This document shows, in pieces, positions 18,309-27,019 of a stretch of DNA of 39,493 bases. The stretch covers positions 1 through 39,493 of the forward strand of contig NZ_JAHXOZ010000019.1 in NCBI RefSeq assembly GCF_023147585.1. Direction: 5' to 3'. Made by a program: the position numbers and the translations under genes. Origin of the DNA: Micrococcus sp. EYE_212 (GTDB lineage Bacteria; Actinomycetota; Actinomycetes; Actinomycetales; Micrococcaceae). Below the pieces are notes generated by a model that worked only from the letters and a program-made list of their open reading frames with translations, searched no databases and was not told the origin of the DNA. The first letter of the stretch is position 1, and each line of letters starts with the position of its first letter.

Positions 18309-18797
18309 GTGACCACCCGCCCCGCCGCCCCCGCCGCCGCCGCGCCCGAGCCCGGGCCGTTCCAGACGCGCGCGGGCGCCTACGCCCTGATCGTGTCCGA
18401 GGGCCGGATCCTGCTCTCCTCGTGGGAGGGCCCCGGCGAGGTGGTCTGGACGCTGCCCGGCGGCGGGCTGGAGCCGGGGGAGAGCCCCGAGGAGGCCTGC
18501 CGCCGCGAGGTGTGGGAGGAGACCGGCCACACGAGCGAGCTCACGGGCCTGCTGGGGGTCACCACGGGCCTCATCCCCGCCGAACGACGCCTGCGGGGCG
18601 AGGGCGTCCCTCTCCTCACCGTGCAGATCCTCTACACCGCGCGCCTCACGGGCGGGGTCCTCCGGCCCGAGGTGGGGGGATCCTCCACCGACGCCCGCTG
18701 GTTCGACCTGACCGCGCTCGACGAGGTCCGCACCGCCACGTGGGTGGCCCGCGCCCTGGAGCTCGCCGCGCAGCGCTCCGTCGGGGACGCCGCGTGA
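18309..18797 (+). CDS. NUDIX hydrolase
   Basis: A 162-residue NUDIX-family hydrolase that cleaves a nucleoside diphosphate linked to another moiety. The NUDIX box runs GGGLEPGESPEEACRREVW with EETGH directly after it, near residues 56-79, and has all metal-binding glutamates. The N-terminal 15 residues are Ala/Pro-rich. The substrate is unknown. Its stop overlaps the start of the lipoprotein gene (GTGA), indicating an operon. Confidence 0.9.
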   Translation: MTTRPAAPAAAAPEPGPFQTRAGAYALIVSEGRILLSSWEGPGEVVWTLPGGGLEPGESPEEACRREVWEETGHTSELTGLLGVTTGLIPAERRLRGEGVPLLTVQILYTARLTGGVLRPEVGGSSTDARWFDLTALDEVRTATWVARALELAAQRSVGDAA

Positions 18798-20023
18798 ACG
18801 GCCGCCGCGTGAAGGACCGCCGCCCGGCGCGCCGCGCGCTCGTCCCCGCCGTCGCCCTCGGCCTGGCCGTGGCCCTCGGTGCGTGCTCGCCCGCCGGCCC
18901 TCCGGAGCCGTCGTCCGGCCCCACGGGGGCGCCCGTCACGGTGACCCACTCGAACGCCCCGCTCCAGACGGCCGTGGCCGCCGTCGTGGAGCGCAACCTG
19001 CGCCGCCGCGGCCACGCCGTCGCCCCCCAGCCCGCGGGTGCGCCCGCCCCGGCCCAGCCCTGGGACGCCGCGGGCGGCCGCACCGTGGCCGTCGTGGACA
19101 CGCTCACCCTCGTCCTGACGGAGGACCCCGCCTCCCTGCTGCCCTCGGTGCCCGAGCCGAGTCCGCGCCCGACGACGGCCCCCACGGCGGCGGGCGCGGC
19201 GTCCACGAGCCTGCCCCCGCTCGACCCGGCGGCCCCGCCCCGCGTGCCCGCCGACCCCACGGCCGCGGCCTCGCCCACGCCCCTGCCGCGCGGGGAGTCG
19301 GCCCCGGACGCGGCCGCCACGCGGGGCATCGTCGAGGAGCTGCTGGCCGCCGGCGGCGCCGTGTCCTCCGGCGTCACGCCCGCCAGCGGCTCCTCCACCG
19401 CGGCAGCGGCCTCGGCCTTCCCGGGGGTGGCGCGCCCCCACGTGCTCTCCGCCTCCCGCGAACCGCTGCGCCTGGCCGCCGTGGTCACGGCCACCACCGC
19501 GACGCGGCTCGAGCTCGACTCCCTGGACGACCTCAACGGCCGCTGCGAAGAGCTGCGCGCCGCCACCCCTGCGGTGCTGGGCGGCGCCGAGCCCGGCGTC
19601 GCCGCGGTCCTGCTGCGCGAGCGGCTCGACCGCCTCGCCGGCTGCCGGATCGGGGAGTGGCTGCCGCCCGCGCAGGAGGCGATCCCCGCCGTCGTGCAGG
19701 ACGAGGCCCAGGTCGGCCTGGCCTACCGCTTCGACCCGGAGATCGAGGCGAGCGCGCTCGTGCCCCTGGGGGACGGGGAACGGGTCCTCCCGGAGGGCAG
19801 CATCGCGGTGCTGGGAGATCCGGACGCGCTCGACGACGACGCCGAGGCCGCGATCCGCGAGGTCATGGACGGCCTCGACGAGGAGGGGCTGCGCCAGCTG
19901 GCCCGCCTCACCACCGGGGACGACGCGCTGAGCCCGGAGGACGCCGCGCAGTACTGGCTCGTGACACGAGGGCTCGAGGAGGCGCCCGAGGACTGGTTCG
20001 TCCCGCGGGGCTCCTGGTTCTGA
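18794..20023 (+). CDS. Lipoprotein resembling OpuAC-type substrate-binding proteins
   Basis: A 409-residue secreted lipoprotein. Basic residues, a hydrophobic core (about 14-30) and the lipobox LGAC place it on the outer face of the membrane. The body resembles glycine-betaine/osmoprotectant binding proteins (OpuAC). VTVTHSNAPLQTAVAAVVE is near the start, ELDSLDDLNGRCEEL in the middle, and a C-terminal half has VLPEGSIAVLGDP and an AAQYWLVTRGL ending. A Pro/Ala/Thr-rich insert (about 115-170) interrupts the domain. No ABC permease or ATPase gene is nearby, so transport is not assured. GTG 18794 overlaps the NUDIX stop; GTG 18809 is an alternative. Confidence 0.68.
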   Translation: MNGRRVKDRRPARRALVPAVALGLAVALGACSPAGPPEPSSGPTGAPVTVTHSNAPLQTAVAAVVERNLRRRGHAVAPQPAGAPAPAQPWDAAGGRTVAVVDTLTLVLTEDPASLLPSVPEPSPRPTTAPTAAGAASTSLPPLDPAAPPRVPADPTAAASPTPLPRGESAPDAAATRGIVEELLAAGGAVSSGVTPASGSSTAAAASAFPGVARPHVLSASREPLRLAAVVTATTATRLELDSLDDLNGRCEELRAATPAVLGGAEPGVAAVLLRERLDRLAGCRIGEWLPPAQEAIPAVVQDEAQVGLAYRFDPEIEASALVPLGDGERVLPEGSIAVLGDPDALDDDAEAAIREVMDGLDEEGLRQLARLTTGDDALSPEDAAQYWLVTRGLEEAPEDWFVPRGSWF

Positions 20024-20053
20024 CACGGTGTTCCGGCCTGGTCGGCCGAGTGC

Positions 20054-20059
20054 CATCAT
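20054..20059 (+). promoter_or_regulatory. Aminotransferase leaderless -10 candidate
   Basis: CATCAT (20054-20059) lies 7 bases before ATG 20067 and fits TAnnnT except at the first base. Confidence 0.35.
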
Positions 20060-20066
20060 GGAGCGC

Positions 20067-21308
20067 ATGGCTTCCTCCAGCGACCCGCGACAGATCCGTC
20101 AGTCCTCCAAGCTGCTCAACGTCCGCTACGACGTGCGCGGCCCCATCCTGGAGGAGGCGCAGCGCATGGAGGCCGCCGGGCACCGGATCATGAAGCTGAA
20201 CATCGGCAATCCGGCGCCGTTCGGCTTCGAGGCCCCGGACACGATCCTGCAGGGCATGTACCAGCACCTGCCGCACGCGCAGGGCTACTCCGACTCCAAG
20301 GGCGTCTACTCGGCGCGCACCGCGGTGTCCCAGTACTACGAGTCCCGCGGCATCCGGGACATCGGCGTCGAGGACGTCTACATCGGCAACGGCGTGTCCG
20401 AGATGATCTCCATGGTCCTCCAGGCCCTCGTGGACGACGGCGACGAGATCCTCATCCCTTCGCCCGACTACCCGCTGTGGACGGGGGCGACGACCCTGGC
20501 CGGCGGCCGCGCGGTGCACTACCGCTGCATCGAGGAGCAGGGCTGGGAGCCGGACCTGGAGCACATCGAGTCGCTCATCACGGAGCGCACCAAGGGCATC
20601 GTGGTCATCAACCCCAACAACCCGACGGGCGCGGTCTACTCCCGCGCCGTGCTGAACGGGCTGATCGACGTGGCCCGCCGCCACCACCTCGTGCTCATGG
20701 CGGACGAGATCTACGAGAAGATCACCTATGACGGCGCCCGCCACATCAACGCGGCCGGCCTCTCCGACGACGTCCTCACCCTCACCTTCTCCGGCCTGTC
20801 CAAGGCGTACCGCGTGGCCGGGTTCCGCTCCGGCTGGGTGGCCGTCTCCGGGCCCAAGCACCGCGCCCGCGACTTCCTCGAGGGCCTGACGCTCCTGGCG
20901 AACATGCGCATGTGCGCCAACGTGCCGGCGCAGCACGCCATCCAGGTGGCGCTCGGCGGCTACCAGTCCATCAACGACCTCGTGCTGCCCGGCGGCCGCC
21001 TGCTGGAGCAGCGCAACCTCGCGCAGAAGCGGCTCAACGAGATCCCCGGCGTCTCGGTGCAGCCCGCGCACGGCGCGCTCTACCTGTTCCCGCGCCTGGA
21101 CCCGGAGGTCTACCGGATCGACGACGACGAGAGGTTCGTCATCGAGCTGCTGCGGGCGAAGAAGATCCTCGTCTCCCACGGCGGCGCCTTCAACTACCCG
21201 CACACCGACCACTTCCGGCTCGTCACGCTCCCGAGCGTGGAGGACCTGGAGGTGGCCCTGGACCGCCTGGAGGACTTCCTCGAGGAGTGGAGGGAGAGCC
21301 ATGCCTGA
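20067..21308 (+). CDS. Pyridoxal-phosphate aminotransferase, AlaA type
   Basis: A 413-residue class I/II aminotransferase closest in sequence character to glutamate-pyruvate transaminase AlaA, which makes alanine. Characteristic segments are VRYDVRGPILEEAQRM, LNIGNPAPFGFEAP and HLPHAQGYSDSKG. The PLP-lysine motif is FSGLSKAYRVAGFRSGW near residues 240-256, and the substrate-carboxylate arginine lies in FRLVTLP. ATG 20067 gives an N-terminus like the family and fits the -10 spacing; ATG 20058 and GTG 20028 are alternatives. Its last 8 bases overlap the start of the PPK2 gene. Confidence 0.9.
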   Translation: MASSSDPRQIRQSSKLLNVRYDVRGPILEEAQRMEAAGHRIMKLNIGNPAPFGFEAPDTILQGMYQHLPHAQGYSDSKGVYSARTAVSQYYESRGIRDIGVEDVYIGNGVSEMISMVLQALVDDGDEILIPSPDYPLWTGATTLAGGRAVHYRCIEEQGWEPDLEHIESLITERTKGIVVINPNNPTGAVYSRAVLNGLIDVARRHHLVLMADEIYEKITYDGARHINAAGLSDDVLTLTFSGLSKAYRVAGFRSGWVAVSGPKHRARDFLEGLTLLANMRMCANVPAQHAIQVALGGYQSINDLVLPGGRLLEQRNLAQKRLNEIPGVSVQPAHGALYLFPRLDPEVYRIDDDERFVIELLRAKKILVSHGGAFNYPHTDHFRLVTLPSVEDLEVALDRLEDFLEEWRESHA

Positions 21309-22188
21309 TCACACCATCCTGAGCCCCTTCGCCGAGCCGCTGCGGCGTGCCCTGCGCGCCCGCGCCGCGGACGGGGCGGTGCCGCCCCTGGCCGACGTCG
21401 ACCCCCACGCCACGCCCGGATTCCACGGGGACAAGGCGGACGGCAAGGCGGCGCTGGCCACCCGCTCCGAGGAGCTGACCCGGCTCCAGGAGCTCCTCTT
21501 CGCGCAGTCCACGCGCGCGGACGCTGCGGGGCCGGCGCCGTCCGTGCTGCTCGTGGTGCAGGCCATGGACACCGCGGGCAAGGGCGGCATCATGCGGCAC
21601 GTGGTGGGCGCGATGGACCCGCAGGGCGTGGACGTCGCGGCCTTCAAGGCGCCCACGCAGGAGGAGCGCGCGCACGACTTCCTGTGGCGCATCCGCCCGC
21701 ACCTGCCCGAGCCGGGCTTCCTCGCGGTCTTCGACCGCTCCCACTACGAGGACGTGCTGGTCCACCGCGTCCGCGGACTCTCGCCCCTGGCCACGGTGGA
21801 GGAGCGCTACGGGCTCATCCGCGCGTTCGAGGAGGAGATCACGGCCGGCGGCACGCGGATCGTCAAGGTGATGCTGCACATCTCGAAGGAGGAGCAGCGC
21901 GAGCGGCTCGAGGCGCGCCTGGACGAGCCCGAGAAGCACTGGAAGTTCAACCCCGGGGACGTCGACGAGCGCGCGCACTGGGACGCCTACATGGACGCCT
22001 ACCGCATCGCGATGGAGCGGACGGACACCGAGACGGCCCCGTGGTTCGTGGTGCCAGCGGACCGCAAGTGGTACGCCCGCCTCGCGGTGCAGGAGCTGCT
22101 CATCGAGACGCTCCAGGGCCTCGAGCTGACCTGGCCCGAGGCCGACTTCGACGTCGAGGAGCAGCGCCGCCGCCTCGCCGCAGGCTGA
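21301..22188 (+). CDS. PPK2-family polyphosphate kinase / phosphotransferase
   Basis: A 295-residue single-domain PPK2 enzyme that moves phosphate between polyphosphate and nucleotides. It has the Walker A motif MDTAGKGG near residue 88, the lid region with FKAPTQEERAHDFLWR, and the Walker B segment FDRSHYEDVL. It ends with the usual PWFVVPADRKWYARL block. Which nucleotide it prefers cannot be read off. GGAGGGAG precedes the ATG, and the 8-base overlap with the aminotransferase suggests coupled translation. Confidence 0.93.
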   Translation: MPDHTILSPFAEPLRRALRARAADGAVPPLADVDPHATPGFHGDKADGKAALATRSEELTRLQELLFAQSTRADAAGPAPSVLLVVQAMDTAGKGGIMRHVVGAMDPQGVDVAAFKAPTQEERAHDFLWRIRPHLPEPGFLAVFDRSHYEDVLVHRVRGLSPLATVEERYGLIRAFEEEITAGGTRIVKVMLHISKEEQRERLEARLDEPEKHWKFNPGDVDERAHWDAYMDAYRIAMERTDTETAPWFVVPADRKWYARLAVQELLIETLQGLELTWPEADFDVEEQRRRLAAG

Positions 22189-22258
22189 CACCGCCCGCGT
22201 TCGGCTGATCCCCGCCCGCGGGGCGGCGCCCCTTGCCACCACCCCCGGGGAGCGTGCC

Positions 22259-22308
22259 TATGGTGGATCAGGCGCCATTCCGACGGCGCGCCACCGCAGA
22301 ACGAAGGG
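22259..22308 (+). promoter_or_regulatory. DJ-1/PfpI gene promoter and ribosome binding site
   Basis: TATGGT (22259-22264) is a -10 candidate. A TTGCCA (22233-22238) lies upstream but with a 20-base spacer, longer than ideal. GAAGGG (22303-22308) is the Shine-Dalgarno sequence, 9 bases before ATG 22318. Confidence 0.4.
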
Positions 22309-22317
22309 ATGCAGACC

Positions 22318-22911
22318 ATGACGGACACCACCCAGCAGACCGAGACCACGGCGCCGCTCACCGGCAAGAAGGTCGCCTTCCTCGCCACCAAGGGCGTCGA
22401 GCAGGTCGAGCTCACCTCCCCGTGGGAGGCAGTGCTGGCCGCAGGCGGCACCCCCAGCCTCGTCTCGCTCGAGAAGGAGACGGTCACCGCGATGAAGCAG
22501 GACTGGGAGCACGGCGATTCCTTCCCCGTGGACCTCCACGTCTCCGAGGCCAAGGCCGAGGACTTCGCCGGCCTCGTCATGCCCGGCGGCACCCTGAACG
22601 CCGACGCCCTGCGCGGCGACGAGGACGTGCTGGCGTTCGTGCGCGACTTCTTCGCCCAGCACAAGCCCGTGGCCGCCATCTGCCACGCGCCCTGGACGCT
22701 GATCGACGCCGGCGTCGTCGAGGGCCGCGAGCTGACCAGCTACGCCTCCCTCAAGACGGACCTGAAGAACGCCGGCGCCACGTGGGTGGACAAGGAGGTC
22801 GTGGTCGACTCCGGCCTGACCACCTCCCGCAACCCGGGCGACCTGGACGCCTTCAACGCCAAGCTCGTCGAGGAGCTCGCCGAGGGCAGGCACGAGGGCC
22901 AGTCCGTCTGA
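22318..22911 (+). CDS. DJ-1/PfpI-family protein
   Basis: A 197-residue protein of the DJ-1/PfpI superfamily (general stress protein 18 / YhbO type), linked to glyoxalase, deglycase or protease-like stress functions. It has KKVAFLATKGVEQVEL at the start, a GLVMPGGTLN loop, and the nucleophile elbow AAICHAPW with the reactive cysteine near residue 125. The SD sequence favours ATG 22318 over ATG 22309. The gene stands alone with its own promoter and a strong terminator. Confidence 0.92.
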   Translation: MTDTTQQTETTAPLTGKKVAFLATKGVEQVELTSPWEAVLAAGGTPSLVSLEKETVTAMKQDWEHGDSFPVDLHVSEAKAEDFAGLVMPGGTLNADALRGDEDVLAFVRDFFAQHKPVAAICHAPWTLIDAGVVEGRELTSYASLKTDLKNAGATWVDKEVVVDSGLTTSRNPGDLDAFNAKLVEELAEGRHEGQSV

Positions 22912-22932
22912 GCCCGCCCCGCTGAGCACACC

Positions 22933-22969
22933 GACGGCGCCCCGCACCCTCCCGGTGCGGGGCGCCGTC
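22933..22969. terminator. Strong bidirectional hairpin between the DJ-1 gene and xseB
   Basis: A perfect 16-bp stem, 22933-22948 with 22954-22969, and a 5-base loop. It lies between the convergent DJ-1-type gene and xseB and probably ends both transcripts. There is no U-tract. Confidence 0.8.
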
Positions 22970-22982
22970 GTCCGTGGCCGGC

Positions 22983-23255
22983 TCAGTCCTGGGCGGCGTC
23001 CGCGGTGCCGCGCACCTGGTCGAGCCGCGCGCGGGCGCCGTCGAGCCAGGCCTGGCAGCGCGCGGCCAGGGCCTCGCCGCGCTCCCAGAGGGCGAGGGAC
23101 TCCTCGAGCCCGGCGCCGCCGGCCTCGAGCCGGGACACGGTCTCCACGAGCTCGGCGCGGGCGCGCTCGTAGCTCATGGCGGCCACGTCCGAGGTGTCCG
23201 CTCCGGCGAAGCCCTCCACCGGGGCGGCGTGGGGGGTGCTGCTCTGCTCCGTCAT
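22983..23255 (-). CDS. xseB: Exodeoxyribonuclease VII small subunit
   Basis: A 90-residue XseB with the family core SYERARAELVETVSRLEAGG and GLEESLALWERGEAL. It is the small subunit that binds several-fold to XseA in exonuclease VII, which degrades single-stranded DNA. The ATG overlaps the xseA stop by 4 bases (ATGA), so the two subunits are translationally coupled. The first 25 residues are variable. Confidence 0.95.
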   Translation of the reverse strand: MTEQSSTPHAAPVEGFAGADTSDVAAMSYERARAELVETVSRLEAGGAGLEESLALWERGEALAARCQAWLDGARARLDQVRGTADAAQD

Positions 23256-24673
23256 GACTGCTCCTGGGGGGTGGGGGCGGGGCCTGCGGCAGGCGCCGCC
23301 GGTGTGGTGTGCGTGACCTCGGCGGCCATGCGGCCGGCGGCCACGAGGACGTCGAGGGTGTCTCCGGGGGCCACCTGTGCGGCGTCGCGCACCAGGTGGC
23401 CGGCGTGCTGGACCACGGCGTACCCGCGGTCCAGGGTCTGCTGCGGGGAGAGGGAGCGCACCCGGGCCACCAGGTGCGCCACGGCGTCCCGCTCCAGCGT
23501 GAGGCGGTGCCCGGTGGAGCGCCGGGCGCGCTCCCGCCACGTGTGCAGGTCCTCCTCGCGCCGGTCCACCATCACCCTGGGATCGGCGAGGACGGGACGG
23601 GAGCGCAGCTGCGCCAGGCCCTCGCCCTCCCGCACCACGCGGCGCTCGACGGCGGCGGCCAGCCGGTGCCGTGCGTCCGCCACGCCGGCCGACTCCACGG
23701 CCGCGTCCGGCACGATCCGCTTCGCGGCGTCCGTGGGCGTGGAGGCGCGCAGGTCTGCGACGTCGTCCAGCACCGGGCGGTCCGCCTCATGGCCGATCGC
23801 GGAGACCACCGGGGTGCGGGCCGCCGCGACGGCGCGCACGAGGGCCTCGTCCGAGAACGGCAGGATGACCTCCTCGAGGGCGCCGCCGCCGCGGGCGATC
23901 ACGACGACGTCCACGTCCGGACGGGCGTCCAGCTCCGCCAGGGCCGCCGCCACCTGGCGGGGCGCCTCCGGGCCCTGGACCGCCACCTCGCGGACCTCGA
24001 ACCGCGCGGCGGGCCAGCGCAGCTGGGTGTTGCGCAGCACGTCCTTCTTCGCGTCCGAGTCCCGGCCGGTGATGAGCCCGATGACGCCGGGCAGCAGGGG
24101 GAGGGGCCGCTTGCGGGAGGCGTCCAGCAGCCCCTCCTCGCCCAGGCGGCGGCGCAGCAGCTCCACGCGGGCCAGCAGGTCTCCCAGGCCGACCGGGCGC
24201 ATCTCCTGCACCACCATGGAGAGCCGGCCGCCCTTCGTCCAGAAGCTCGGCTTCACCCGGGCGACGACGCGCGAGCCCTGCTGCACCGTGCCCTCGAACC
24301 CCATGGCCACCGTGCGCCACGCGGTGACCGGCAGGGAGTACTCCTCCTCGAGGTCCCGCATGGTCATGTACACGTTGCCGCGGTTGTTCTTGTACTCGAT
24401 CAGCTGGCCCTCGATCCACGTGGCCGGGGCCCGCTCGATGTGGATCTTCAGGTTCTCCGAGAGACGGCGCAGCGGCCAGGGCCGCTCGGCGGAGGTCTCC
24501 GAGGCGAGCGCGGGCACGTCCACCGGGCCGGGCGCGCCGGACGCTGCGGTCAGGGCGGGGTCGGTCTCGGTGCGCTGGGGTTCCACGGGATCTCCTGTCT
24601 CGGGCCGCTGGGGTGCCGGCGCGGCGGGACGACGGCGGCGGACGCCTCGGGCGGGCGGGCCCGCCGGGGACAC
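23252..24673 (-). CDS. xseA: Exodeoxyribonuclease VII large subunit
   Basis: A 473-residue catalytic subunit of exonuclease VII. The OB-fold DNA-binding domain covers about residues 65-160 (WIEGQLIEYKNNRGNVYMTM). The nuclease domain contains GLITGRDSDAKKD, VIARGGGALEEVILPFSDE and SAIGHEADRPVLDDVADLRA. The C-terminal helical region keeps LDRGYAVV. A 65-residue Pro/Ala/Arg-rich N-terminal extension precedes the OB fold, so the real start may be downstream of the GTG used here. It is divergent from a membrane-protein gene and lies near ispH, a usual actinobacterial order. Confidence 0.94.
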   Translation of the reverse strand: MSPAGPPARGVRRRRPAAPAPQRPETGDPVEPQRTETDPALTAASGAPGPVDVPALASETSAERPWPLRRLSENLKIHIERAPATWIEGQLIEYKNNRGNVYMTMRDLEEEYSLPVTAWRTVAMGFEGTVQQGSRVVARVKPSFWTKGGRLSMVVQEMRPVGLGDLLARVELLRRRLGEEGLLDASRKRPLPLLPGVIGLITGRDSDAKKDVLRNTQLRWPAARFEVREVAVQGPEAPRQVAAALAELDARPDVDVVVIARGGGALEEVILPFSDEALVRAVAAARTPVVSAIGHEADRPVLDDVADLRASTPTDAAKRIVPDAAVESAGVADARHRLAAAVERRVVREGEGLAQLRSRPVLADPRVMVDRREEDLHTWRERARRSTGHRLTLERDAVAHLVARVRSLSPQQTLDRGYAVVQHAGHLVRDAAQVAPGDTLDVLVAAGRMAAEVTHTTPAAPAAGPAPTPQEQS

Positions 24674-24775
24674 GTCCCGAGTGTGTCAGTACCCTCGGAC
24701 ACAGTAATGCCCGGCCCGTCCGTGCCGCCGCACGCCGCCGTCGGTCGTCCTCGCCCGCACCGGAAGGTCCCGCCC
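24674..24775. promoter_or_regulatory. Divergent promoter region between xseA and the membrane-protein gene
   Basis: An inverted repeat TGTGTC (24682-24687)/GACACA (24698-24703) sits between the two genes. On the minus strand TACTGT (24706-24701) could be a -10 for xseA, and on the plus strand TACCCT (24690-24695) could serve the other gene. GGAAGG (24762-24767) is the SD of the plus-strand gene. Assignments are tentative. Confidence 0.35.
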
Positions 24776-25798
24776 ATGCGCTCGCTCCTCGCCCTCCTCC
24801 TGGCCCTCCTCGCCGGACTGTCCGCCGTGCTCGCCACCGCCGGTGCGCTCGTGGACGAGGCTGCCCACCGGCCCGAGCTGGTCCGGGGCGTCGCCGAGCA
24901 GGTGGCCTCGGACGAGCAGGTGCGCGCCGCGATCCCCGGCGCCGTCACCGGGGCGGTGGAGGACCTGGTGCCGGAGGAGGTCCCGGACCCGCTCACGCAG
25001 GCCGTGGAGGACCTGATCCGGCCCGTGGCGCAGAACGTGGCGCAGGATCCCAGCGTGGTGCAGGGCTGGTCCGACACCGCGGACGAGGCGCGGCGCGCAT
25101 GGCTGCTGGACCTCAAGGACGCCCGGGGGACCGAGGGCTTCGTGCCCGGAGGGGACTTCACCGTCCCCTTCGGCCCGGTGGCGCAGTCCGGCGTCGCGGC
25201 GGCGCTCGGCGACATCGAGACGCGCCTGCGCCGCAACGAGCTCGACGTGCCCGGCCAGGGGATCCTCGAGGCCGTGACGGGCACGGACTTCGGGGACTGG
25301 GCCGCGGACACCGTGATCGCCCCCATGTACGACCGCGCCGCCGAGCTGAGGGACAGCACGGACCTCACCATGACCGTCACGGTCGACTCCCTGAAGGACG
25401 TGGACCGCTCCACCGTCGCGTGGTGGGCCGCCGCCTCCGCGCACTGGAGGTGGGCCGCGGTGGCGGCGGGGCTGCTGCTCCTCGCGGCCCTCGTGCTGGC
25501 CCGGCCGCGGTGGCGGGGCCCCTCGATCGCGCTCGCGGGCGCCGTGATGCTCGTCGGCGGGATGCTGCTGGGCAACGCGACCCGCTCCGACGCGTTCTCC
25601 GTGGTGGCGCCCGACGGCGTCGCCGACGGCGTCGCCCACCTCGCGGTGGAGGCCCAGCGTGCCCTGCGCCCGGCGATCGACACGGCCCTGACCCCCTACG
25701 CGGCGACCCTCACGACGGCGGCCTGGATCACGCTCGGGGTCGGCGTGGTGGTGTTCCTCCTCGAGCTGGCCCTCACGCGAGGTCGCCCCCGCCGGTGA
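24776..25798 (+). CDS. Actinobacterial membrane protein of unknown function
   Basis: A 340-residue protein with an N-terminal membrane segment or signal anchor (about residues 2-22). A large, probably external region (25-215) is rich in Asp, Glu and Val and contains VRGVAEQVASDEQVRAAIP. Three hydrophobic segments follow near residues 222-242, 248-266 and 312-332, and the tail is basic. Both the N-terminal VDEAAHRPELV segment and the topology recall small unnamed integral membrane proteins common in actinobacteria. The start is supported by GGAAGG 8 bases upstream. No function can be assigned. Confidence 0.78.
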   Translation: MRSLLALLLALLAGLSAVLATAGALVDEAAHRPELVRGVAEQVASDEQVRAAIPGAVTGAVEDLVPEEVPDPLTQAVEDLIRPVAQNVAQDPSVVQGWSDTADEARRAWLLDLKDARGTEGFVPGGDFTVPFGPVAQSGVAAALGDIETRLRRNELDVPGQGILEAVTGTDFGDWAADTVIAPMYDRAAELRDSTDLTMTVTVDSLKDVDRSTVAWWAAASAHWRWAAVAAGLLLLAALVLARPRWRGPSIALAGAVMLVGGMLLGNATRSDAFSVVAPDGVADGVAHLAVEAQRALRPAIDTALTPYAATLTTAAWITLGVGVVVFLLELALTRGRPRR

Positions 25799-25902
25799 GC
25801 CAGGACGGCCCTGAGCGGCCGCGGGGCGCGGTCCGGACGGCGTCGCCGCCTTCGCGCTGAGCGGACGCCCCGCCCACCCGGAGGGGCCGGGCCACGGGCC
25901 GA

Positions 25903-25908
25903 TACCAT
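25903..25908 (+). promoter_or_regulatory. ispH leaderless -10 element
   Basis: TACCAT (25903-25908) ends 7 bases before ATG 25916. An earlier in-frame ATG at 25907 lies inside this element and is not expected to be used. Confidence 0.55.
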
Positions 25909-25915
25909 GGGGGGC

Positions 25916-27019
25916 ATGTCCGTCACCGCTGCCGCCACCCGCCCGTCCGCCGTCGGCCTCGGCATGCCGCAGGTGCCCCGCACCCGCCGTTCCCGCGAGG
26001 AGGTGGAGGCCGCCGCGCCCGTCACGGGCGACAAGCGCGTCCTGCTCGCCGCCCCGCGCGGCTACTGCGCCGGCGTGGACCGCGCCGTCGTCGCCGTGGA
26101 GAAGGCCCTCGAGCACCACGGCGCCCCCGTGTACGTGCGCAAGGAGATCGTGCACAACCGCCACGTGGTGGACACCCTGACCGAGCGCGGCGTGGTGTTC
26201 GTGGACGAGCTGGACCAGGTGCCGGACGGCGCCCTCACCGTGTTCTCCGCGCACGGCGTCTCCCCGGCCGTGGTGGCCGAGGCCGCCGAGCGGAACCTGG
26301 AGACCATCGACGCCACGTGCCCGCTGGTCACGAAGGTGCACCGCGAGGCGGTGCGCTTCGCGAAGCAGGACAAGCACATCCTGCTGATCGGCCACGAGGG
26401 CCACGAAGAGGTCGAGGGCACGTTCGGCGAGGCCCCCGAGCACACCACGGTGATCAACGACGTCGCGGAGGCCCGCACCGTCCAGGTGGACGACCCGGAC
26501 AGCCTCATCTGGCTCTCGCAGACCACGCTCTCCGTGGACGAGGCCCTCGAGATCGTCGCGGTGCTGCGCGAGCGCTTCCCGAACCTGCAGGACCCGCCCT
26601 CGGACGACATCTGCTACGCCACGTCCAACCGGCAGGCGGCGATCAAGCTGATCTCCCCGGAGTGCGACCTGGTCATCATCGTGGGATCGGCCAACTCCTC
26701 GAACTCGGTGCGCCTGAAGGAGGTCGCCTTCGAGTACGGCGCTTCGCGCGCCGAGCGCGTGGACTTCGCCAGCCAGATCGACGAGGCGTGGTTCGAGGGA
26801 GTGGCGACGGTGGGGCTGTCCTCCGGCGCGTCCGTGCCCGAGGTGCTCGTGCAGGACGTGCTCGCGCTCCTCGCGGACTACGGCTACGTGCAGGTGGACG
26901 AGGTGGTCACGGCCGAGGAGGACATCATCTTCTCCCTGCCCAAGGAGCTGCGTGCCGAGCTGAAGAAGGCCGGGGACGAGTCCCGCTCCCTCGGCGGGCA
27001 TCGCCGTGGGGATGCCTGA
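25916..27019 (+). CDS. ispH: 4-hydroxy-3-methylbut-2-enyl diphosphate reductase
   Basis: A 367-residue IspH (LytB), the iron-sulfur enzyme that makes IPP and DMAPP in the last step of the MEP isoprenoid pathway. The three cluster cysteines are visible in [12 protein letters not shown] (Cys51), IDATCPLV and [11 protein letters not shown]. The substrate-binding HNRHVVD, SAHGVSP and GSANSSNS blocks are intact. The first 38 residues are a variable extension. Its end overlaps the following small kinase-like gene by 8 bases. Confidence 0.97.
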   Translation: MSVTAAATRPSAVGLGMPQVPRTRRSREEVEAAAPVTGDKRVLLAAPRGYCAGVDRAVVAVEKALEHHGAPVYVRKEIVHNRHVVDTLTERGVVFVDELDQVPDGALTVFSAHGVSPAVVAEAAERNLETIDATCPLVTKVHREAVRFAKQDKHILLIGHEGHEEVEGTFGEAPEHTTVINDVAEARTVQVDDPDSLIWLSQTTLSVDEALEIVAVLRERFPNLQDPPSDDICYATSNRQAAIKLISPECDLVIIVGSANSSNSVRLKEVAFEYGASRAERVDFASQIDEAWFEGVATVGLSSGASVPEVLVQDVLALLADYGYVQVDEVVTAEEDIIFSLPKELRAELKKAGDESRSLGGHRRGDA

